Shown here: positions 56,181 through 64,000 of the stretch, piece by piece | Position numbering within the stretch: position 1 is the first letter of the stretch | Layout: each line of letters begins with the position of its first letter | From: Alligator mississippiensis | Lineage: Eukaryota > Chordata > Crocodylia > Alligatoridae | Reading direction: 5' to 3' | Assembly: GCF_030867095.1 (NCBI RefSeq) | Contig: NC_081828.1 | Coordinates: 7,455,501-7,519,500, forward strand | DNA length: 64,000 bases | Made by a program: the position numbers and the translations under genes | Notes under the pieces: model-generated | Told to the model about the DNA's origin: nothing | What the model saw: the letters and a program-made list of their open reading frames with translations, nothing else | Database searches by the model: none

Positions 56181-58440
56181 CATCAGGGCCTTTCTCATCT
56201 TTTGAGTGTTTGCCACCTCCCCGAGCCAGCCCGTGCAGGGAGCTGATGGCCTAGCAGATGATAGAGCTTTGTCTGAGATGAATTTTGTGGACTCCGAGAC
56301 ATTTACCAAAAATCCCGACACTTAAAACAAGCAAAACACAACACAGTAGTAGATGGCATTCCTTTAGGGCCTGTACAAAAAACAGCTGATGCAATTTAGT
56401 GACCGGGAAGTCTTTTACTCAGACAACATTTATTGGGAGATAAACAACGTCCACCATCCAATTCTACAAGCTAATTAAACAGCAGGGCTAAGGTAATGGA
56501 GATCTCCGCCTGCATGGCTTGGACATAAGGTTTATTACCCATGTCATTATGGGACAACAGCAGCAAGAGCAAATATTTGCCTATTCAGAAAGTAAATTAT
56601 ACTATTCTTTAAGTAATAACATGCTCCAGAGGTCAGAGAGTAGGCTTGTTTCTAGTTACTTTTCTGCAGAGATTGATGCTCGACTACTATTTGATGTTGA
56701 TTAATTGACAGCAGCAAAACCAGCTGGAAGATGGAGTAAACCCCAAACCTGGGAGCACCAAAGCAGGGTCCATCCACCTGAGACATGCTGACCCTTATCA
56801 CTCCCATGGACTTCAGAGAGCAGTGATCCCGGTGAGATCTGCCCAAGAGGGGTTTGAATAGCTCTGTCATTAAGTGACTTGATAAATTATCTTTAAACAC
56901 ACGGATTTAAACAGCACCTAGCGATGGTGGGTGGGGGCATTGTGTGGTTTATAGAACTGATATTACCTGGTGAATAAATTGCATGCTGATACAGAATTAT
57001 ATACATAGAGACCTTGGAAACTCTGCTGGGTTCCTGTTGTGCAGTTTTCTTACAATTCTTTCAGCTGAGGGTCTGTTGGGGTTTCTTCCTGTAAAGCCTA
57101 TTAGCTCTCCAATAATCTGTCACAAAAACTGGGCCCTCTATTTGGAGGCCCTGAGCCTCTGCATCAGCAGTGGCTTTTACCCACCCCCCAGCAGCCGAGT
57201 TGCATGTTGCCAGGTGGTGCCTGCTGCTAAGAGTCCTTTTCAGGGGTCCCTAGAGCAAAGCAGCCACTGCTGTACTAACATTCTTGCCTGTCCCCTGGGT
57301 GCTGGGATGACGATATGTCTGCTTCTTTGGCCTGTGCCCAACCACTCACAATCCATTCTCCCTTTACGTCTCCCTGAACCGATGAATAGTTCTCCGTAAT
57401 ACGCAGAGAAATGGGAAAATGTGCTTGCAGAGGTGCCCAACACTCCTTTGTTCTCTTGGTTGGAGGGCAGGCTAGTTCTCCTTGGAAGGCTTCTCCAGGC
57501 ACTGGTCTGTAGGGTACGATCTCATCCTAGGGGGTTAATAGGAATCATTAGCCATATGTAAATGGCACCACTACTAAAAAGTAGTAGCACAAGCTTACTT
57601 CCCCTAAAAGTCCTACTGCAAATGAAGTCCGTGAGAGCTTTTCTGGTTTTAATACTAACAGTATTGAGATCTAAATTTCTTTTGTAAAATACTTTTCTTG
57701 ACAGTGCTTAGACTAAAGTACATTTACTGTAATCTTCAGCTATGGCCTTCAAATGACTTGCATTCTATGAGCTGTCTTCACACTGAGCAGTTGTATATGA
57801 ATGTACTGAAATCCTGAAATGTTTAATATCCTTTTAAAGTGCACGTAATTTTCTCAAAGAGCAAAATGTCTGCGGTAATCCAAGTGGAAAATCTAGATTC
57901 AAAAATCTTAATGTTTTTAAAGCTATACCCTCTAACAATATTTCATACAGAGCAGTAGGTATATAACTGTTCTCAAACCTTAAATGTTTTTACAATAATT
58001 TAAACTTATAATAATTTCTTTTATTGCATTTTAGATTTGAAAGTAGCAAGAATAATTTCAAAGAAAAGAAAGACAACTTCAAACGTGAGATGCAACCAAA
58101 AGACATTTTACAGGATGAAAGAACAAACGCAAGGAGGATCAAGACCTTACAGTGAGATCAGCTATTAGCTAATTAAATATGTGAATAAAATACATCATGT
58201 TAAACAGAAGCAGTATTGGTGATAGGCAATCTGCTAGGCAAACAAATTATAGCAAAATGTTTTCAGATCTTCAGAGAGAAACATTTGTCTTAATCAGATT
58301 TACTATGACAAAGAATTGAGATAAATCAATGTCTGTTAATTAAAGGACACTGTCAACCTGATGTTACGTAGAAAAAAACGACAAGAGCAAAGTTTAGAAA
58401 TGAAGTTCCTAATAGGTCACTTCTTGCAAACTGTGCTCTA
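56181..58440. other. Intergenic, no recognised feature
   Basis: Nothing recognisable beyond scattered common reptile repeat fragments. Confidence 0.45.
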
Positions 58441-58464
58441 ATTTAAATAAATAAATAAATAATA
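58441..58464. repeat. (AAAT)n microsatellite
   Basis: About five units of AAAT precede an ATAT tract. Confidence 0.9.
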
Positions 58465-58979
58465 TATATTCCTTAAAAACTGACTTTTTCTGTTCTCATG
58501 CAAATCAGTGCTGCAGGCATGCACCTCTAGCTTTGCTGCCAGGATCATGTCTCTTCTTCATTCAATGACCATTTATTTGGAAATGCACAAGTAGCGATGG
58601 GAGAAAGGACCAGAGCCAAGCTCTCTCTCCTCCCATGGGGCTACAGGTTAGGCTTATTCCTGTGTTCTCTCCTCCTGGCCCCATGGATATTACATTTCTT
58701 TGTGCACTTTGTGCACAGTGCTTCTGTTTCAAGAGGAGAGTGGAAAGGGACATCCTCCCAACTTAGCCTCTACACTACTAGTTAAAGCCACTGAGCCACC
58801 TCGTGCTTTTGGTGGGGCAGAGGGGAGTATCTACAACTCTACATTTGTGAGGGACCTAAATCTGTCAGTATATGCTAGCCTTACTCAGGCTCTCTCAAGA
58901 CTGAGAGGCAAGGCAGAGGGTGGGGGGAACTCACGGCCTGTCAGGACCAGGAGGTGGGTAGTCATGCCTAGTGGTTAGC

Positions 58980-59340
58980 CCCAAGGTCAGAAACCCAAGT
59001 CTAGAGTCAGAATGGGATCACAGTCAGAGTCTAGACCTGCCGGTCAAGCCAGATTCCAGAGACTGAAGACATGGTCAGATTCAAGCAAGGGTCAAGAAGC
59101 AGAGGGGTGGTGATGAACAAGCCAAGGTCAAGGAACCAGAATCAGGCGCTGAAAGTGATAGTCAAGAGCAAGTTACTAGGGAACAATCAAAGAGGCCAAT
59201 CAAAGAGGTGCATCATATGTTGCATGAGCTTCCACTTCAGTGGCTGCCTAATCTTGGGTGACTGGGGATTGCAATTTGACTTAGGCGGCCAAAATCCACC
59301 CAACTCCTGACTAGGCACACAAGACCTCTTCTGGATCTGG
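58980..59340. repeat. Degenerate GTCAGA/GTCAAG-rich interspersed repeat
   Basis: Many imperfect repeats of the type CAGAGTC, GGTCAAG and CCAGA (for example GAGTCAGAATGGGATCACAG, GGTCAAGGAACCAGAATCAG). It resembles repeat families common in reptile genomes, but the class is not determined. Confidence 0.35.
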
Positions 59341-62300
59341 CCTAGACTTATTAAGCAAGGCTTTCATTCTGTGTCCAGTTTTACTAGTACGTATGCCTAA
59401 GTTTATGTGGAGCCCCAATAATTGTTGGTCTCAAGAACTGTACTTGATAAAAATGGAACGGGCCACACGCAGAAGACAGACAAATGTCTGAGGCTAAAAA
59501 ATCGAGTGGCTTCCTCTCTTTCTTTTCCCGTTCAGCAATACAAAGCTTGGGTGTTACCTCATTTTAAGATGTAAATATGATTTTCAGACTGAAAATGAGC
59601 CTTGAGCTTAGTACTTTGTAAATGAAATGAGATTCCCAGAATAAGCACATTTCTGTGTTTTTTCCACTGATTTTGCATGTAGCTTTTTCAAGAAGTCGTC
59701 ATCGTGTATCTGTCAGCAAGGCTGTAAGAGTGGGAGGATGTTTGGATTTCCGGCATATTGAAACACAGCTCTTGGCCACCAGCTAAGATGTGTGTGAATT
59801 TCATTTTATATCTGTTCATTGCAATATTGCATATGTGTAAAACATTATTTTTTTTAAAAAGCTCTTTGAAATAGGCTCCATATTATTAATTGTAGGTAAG
59901 TAATCAACTACTTTTCTCCAAAATAAGACCAAGTAGTACAAGCTGAGGGTATTTACAGTAAAGATATCCTGATGTAACTTATATCTTGGCTGGTGGCTTG
60001 TGAATGATGTGATGCTGTCCCAAGAGAAGTAAAATAAAACCCTAGTAATATGGTGAATAATGAGCTGATGTTCATAGCACTTACTGGGAACCTACTCCCT
60101 AGCCTGGCTTTTCTTTCCAGATACAACTTAAACTGTATATTTCCTCTATATCTTCTGTATTAAAATATCGTTTGCCAACCAGACTTATAGTAATCCAAAT
60201 ACTTTTTACAGTGCATATTTTTCCCAGGTGCAAAAGTTTGACAATGAACCAGGTAGCATGCTATTATTCTGTAATTAGTTTTTATATGCACATCTATATG
60301 TACTTCATCTTCAATTTGCAGCCCCTGCCTTTTCTTTTTTTCCCATGTCAAAGTCACCCTTCTCACCCTATGCTCTCTGCTCTACCCTCACTCTGTGTGT
60401 ACAATCCCCTTCCCACCAATGCCATATGTAACCTTCTTCACAGGGTACCAATGCAGATCCTTGCACTAAAGAGCTCTTCAATGCCATAAGTAAAAAGATA
60501 GGCCTGAGATTTTCAAAGCTCTTGTCTTTACTAGGAAAAAGATGTGATTTTTACAAATGTTCATGATCTAACATGTTACAAACAAACCTTTCCCCCTAAG
60601 CATAGATGTGTCCTTTGGTAGTTAGGCACCCGGCCCCTGTTGAATTTGCAAATCCTTGCACATGATAGTACATTAAAACCAACATTATTATATCTTCCCT
60701 TATAAATAAAACGGTAGACTCAGAAATTAACCTGCAGTCATATGTATGTACTGGGCAAATAAAATCCATCTTGCACATCTCTTGCACTAAGTTGTGCTAT
60801 CAGGAGTAAAACCTTGTTTTAGTCATTAAAGTAATCGGATACGCGCCAAAGACACCTAGGGAGATGGTATGTTGAGAAAGCAGGTGCCAGTCTCAGGCAA
60901 ACAAGCATTTTTCTGATCCTAGCTACATGTTAATGGATCCATATCTTTAATAAACAAAACCATTACACTGAGTTCTACCAGGAAATTTCCATCTTCCTCG
61001 TTGCAAAAACAAAAGATACTAAAATGCTAAAAGCATTTTATTTATTTATAGACTTTTCCACTGTGCTCATCACCATAATGCAGCACTGTAAATGCTACAA
61101 AGTGAAATTGTGATCTATAATTGTAAAACAACAGTGATCCTCAAGCCATGCTTGGTCTTAGAGAACTTCCCCAGTTCCACAGAGAGAACAATAGCATCTG
61201 TTACAGATTTTTCAGTCCGGATTTATAAAGGGAAGATGTGACAGGCTAAAATACTTAACTAGCAAGTAAAAAGTTGAGTGAATTTACACTGGAATCGAGA
61301 TCTGAGCTACAGAGCGAAAGAAGAGCACGTGACAAGCTCAGACTCTGCCGTCCTGTCCTTACAGATGTCTTGCTGCATCTGCAGGTCGGGCCTGATGCTG
61401 AGAAAACACAGCAACATAACCTCCTTGTCCTTGTACGTTAGAAGCAACGTCATGATCAGTGCCCTGTGTATTGTGTAGCATGGTGGGAACAAATGGCAAA
61501 GCAACACCCACTGCCCCTTCAATTGCATAGAAAACCCAGAATATGTGTGAAGCTATGACTAAATACAACCAATTCATCCATAACTATCTCAGCTCTTTTC
61601 TTTTACACAATGCTGTACAGACAGCTGAGTCCAATCTCTGACTCTTCAGCCCAGCAGCATACCTTAGCACCTCCTTTCCCCTGATACGAGAACAAAGGTT
61701 GGAACGTGCTTCAGGAACCTGCCTTCCCAGCAACAGAGGTTGTGGCTGCTGTGCTGATTTCCACGCAGCCCACCTTGCTCGAATCCCTCCCAGTTTCACC
61801 GTACCGTTGCAGGTAGAATTGACCCTCTGACAGGGCGCATGCCTTGTACATCTGTTACTTGGCCTTTGCGGGGAAAGCCAAAAAAAAAGCATGAAGAGGC
61901 AAACAGCTCCTGGAGAAGCAGGAAGACAGAAAGCAACATTTTAGGAACCTGGCTACAGCAAAAAAGAAAAGCTGACTGCTGTAGCCTTCCAGAAATAGCA
62001 AGTTTCCACAGCTGCAAAGTCGTGGATTCTTTGGGGCTCTAGGCACAATGAATGAGACGATTCACACCTCTCAGGACTGTTGTCTTAGGCTCAGGCCAGC
62101 AACACTCCTCGTTTTGCATTTTTATATACCTCTGGACCGCCGTGAACAATAGAAACGTACTATTTACAAAGAAAAACCCTAAGATTTTGGCGTGCAATTC
62201 AACAGCAAAGAGTGAGTTCTGCAACACATTCTGCAGCGGTGGAATATGCAAGTCTTGATCTGATGTACTGCAGCCTAGGCACCAATCACAAATTAAGACC

Positions 62301-64000
62301 CTGGAGCAGAGGTATCAAAAGTGCTCATTTAATTTCAAATATGCAGCCTGATAACTCTTAAGTACAAGTCTGTAATATCAAAGTATGCAAGATATTCATT
62401 ACATCCAGCCTCCTTTCTCTTCTGAGAACCCAGATATTTTCCCATTAGAAATTTTCCAGATCACCCACCTTATTAAGGAGGAATTCTTTTATTCTTTTTG
62501 TAGTTAAGTCATCAATTTTGTTAGGTGCGGTGGATCAATTGTCTTCTGCACTCAGCCATTTCTCAGTTATCTGCTTCATCTAGTCTTTCAGCAACTGCAA
62601 CTCTTTCTCCCCTTAAACTGAAATGTGAGCTATGAGTTCCTACATGCTCTTCTGTCCACAATAACCATAATTCCAGTGTGTTTCCTGGATAATATGCTCT
62701 GATGCAAAGTTAGAGTTACAGCCATAGTCTATCTGTCTGTCTTACCTCACTGATGAATTAGGAATTTTTAAGTTTTCAAAGCTACTTAATAAAACCAGAA
62801 TTTAATGACAGAAAATTTCAACAATTTTGGACCTAGTGTGTATTGCAACCTTAACTCTGTCCCCTAATGCACACATTGTAGACTGCAAACTGTTCAGAAA
62901 GTAACAGATTGCAGATGCTTCTGAAAATGAAGAATAATAATGCAATATAATCATTTATAACATGGTAACATAAAAAACAATGTGAAACATTCCTTAAGGA
63001 GTATTCTGCTAATATAATGGAGAGGAATAACACTTGTTCAACATACTTTTAATGGAAAACTGTGAAAACATGTTGAGATGTGCATTGCTTTATGTTTAAA
63101 TTACTGTATCACATCAATATGAAATATTGCAGATAGCATTTGTCATTAAGTCATGTGATAAAAGATCATGGTTTCATGCATTCACAAACAGAACAAATTA
63201 AGGTTGCTATGGAAATCTTGACTTCGTATTTTCATAACTACTCTGAAATTAAAATTTCAACCTTAGAGTTATACTAGGACGAGGATTTTTTTAAAATATC
63301 AATATATAAAATAAGTAATCAAATAACTAGACATCTATTTCTGGGTAATTATAACATGTCTCAGTGACATTAGCAAGATCTGAGGCCTAAAGACAACTTT
63401 TTGTAAGCAGCTCATAAATGTAGTGACCATCCCGAAGTAGAGTCATGACCCGGTGTGTTAGTATGGAAAACAGTTTAAATATGTGTGCTTATTGCACAGT
63501 AGAGATAGGGGTATGAAATCATCAACAGCCAGTCAGGAGAGTCTAGCTGTAAACAGTTCAAATAAATTCACACCAATCCATTAATTTAAATAATACCAGC
63601 TAAATAATAATAACCATGCTATCAGCAGCCAAAAATTGTACATAATGAAAGTAGAACACGTATCACGGAGGGAGACAATTGCACTAGGGTTCCAGTTTGA
63701 TAACGAAAGCATTCTAGTTTTCATCACTAGACTAAGAGAAAATTGTTTCAGATGAATTACTGAACGCATGTGATCCAACTCCAAATTCCCATTTCATGGG
63801 GTACTTTGAATTTTGAAATTTATTTTCACTTAGAGAAAAACAATTATTGTTGAACATATACAGAGAATTTCCTGTATTATTTTATTATTTTACTATATCT
63901 GTTAATGTCTTATTTTATTATTTTACTATATTAATGCATTATTTTATATTTTTAGATTCTCTTGTTACATGTGACATCGTAACAGAGTATGACACGTCAC
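59341..64000. other. Intergenic, AT-rich, no recognised feature
   Basis: No exon, RNA gene or named repeat is visible to the end of the window. In mammals the divergent neighbour of AGBL4 is ELAVL4, tens of kilobases away; none of its coding sequence is seen here. Confidence 0.5.

Noticed and set aside
45285..64000. ELAVL4 exons expected from mammalian gene order
   Set aside because: No RNA-binding-domain sequence or known first-exon peptide is visible; the neighbour probably lies beyond the window.

Overview
The window reads as vertebrate nuclear DNA, most likely from a crocodilian (alligator-like), with a turtle as second choice. Three things point that way: many CR1 retroposon 3' ends with the typical reptile/bird 3' tail, several short DNA-transposon families (Harbinger-like, hAT-like and Tigger-like) scattered between them, and old MIR relics. 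The one protein-coding gene I can identify is AGBL4 (cytosolic carboxypeptidase 6, CCP6), a tubulin deglutamylase, on the minus strand. This window holds only its 5' end. A very short first coding exon lies at 45127-45157 inside a CpG island. A 30.6 kb first intron follows, then exon 2 at 14423-14545. Exon 2 joins exon 1 in frame and gives an N-terminus that aligns well with mammalian CCP6. Everything below 14422 is intron 2. The catalytic exons lie outside the window.

Layout in plus coordinates. 1-14422 is AGBL4 intron 2, with a long-TIR hAT-like element (3.76-4.54 kb), CR1 copies (4.75-6.1 and 8.1-9.4 kb), a reptile interspersed repeat (7.2-7.7 kb) and a GC-rich imperfect palindrome near 12.1 kb. 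14423-14545 is exon 2. 14546-45126 is intron 1, a layered set of transposons: Tigger-like elements (20.0 and 37.6 kb), Harbinger-like MITEs (20.5, 33.4 and 35.5 kb), and a CR1 block at 28.6-33.4 kb holding a hAT-like element and a second LINE. 44.45-45.28 kb is the CpG-island promoter, with a perfect RFX X-box 42 bp upstream of the start codon and an ATGGCGG motif on the start codon itself. 45.29-48.70 kb is a GT/G-rich minisatellite (a (TG)n tract, four units of 106 bp, then about 31 units of about 89 bp) directly against the promoter. 49-64 kb is upstream intergenic DNA, which in mammals leads toward the divergently oriented ELAVL4. I found no coding exon there.

The most notable feature is the promoter: a ciliary-type regulatory element (X-box) for a tubulin-modifying enzyme sits about 90 bp from a hypervariable-looking, G-quadruplex-prone minisatellite of more than 3 kb. 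The long reading frames across that minisatellite come from stop-free repeat composition and are not genes. I found no operon, CRISPR array or other prokaryote-type system.
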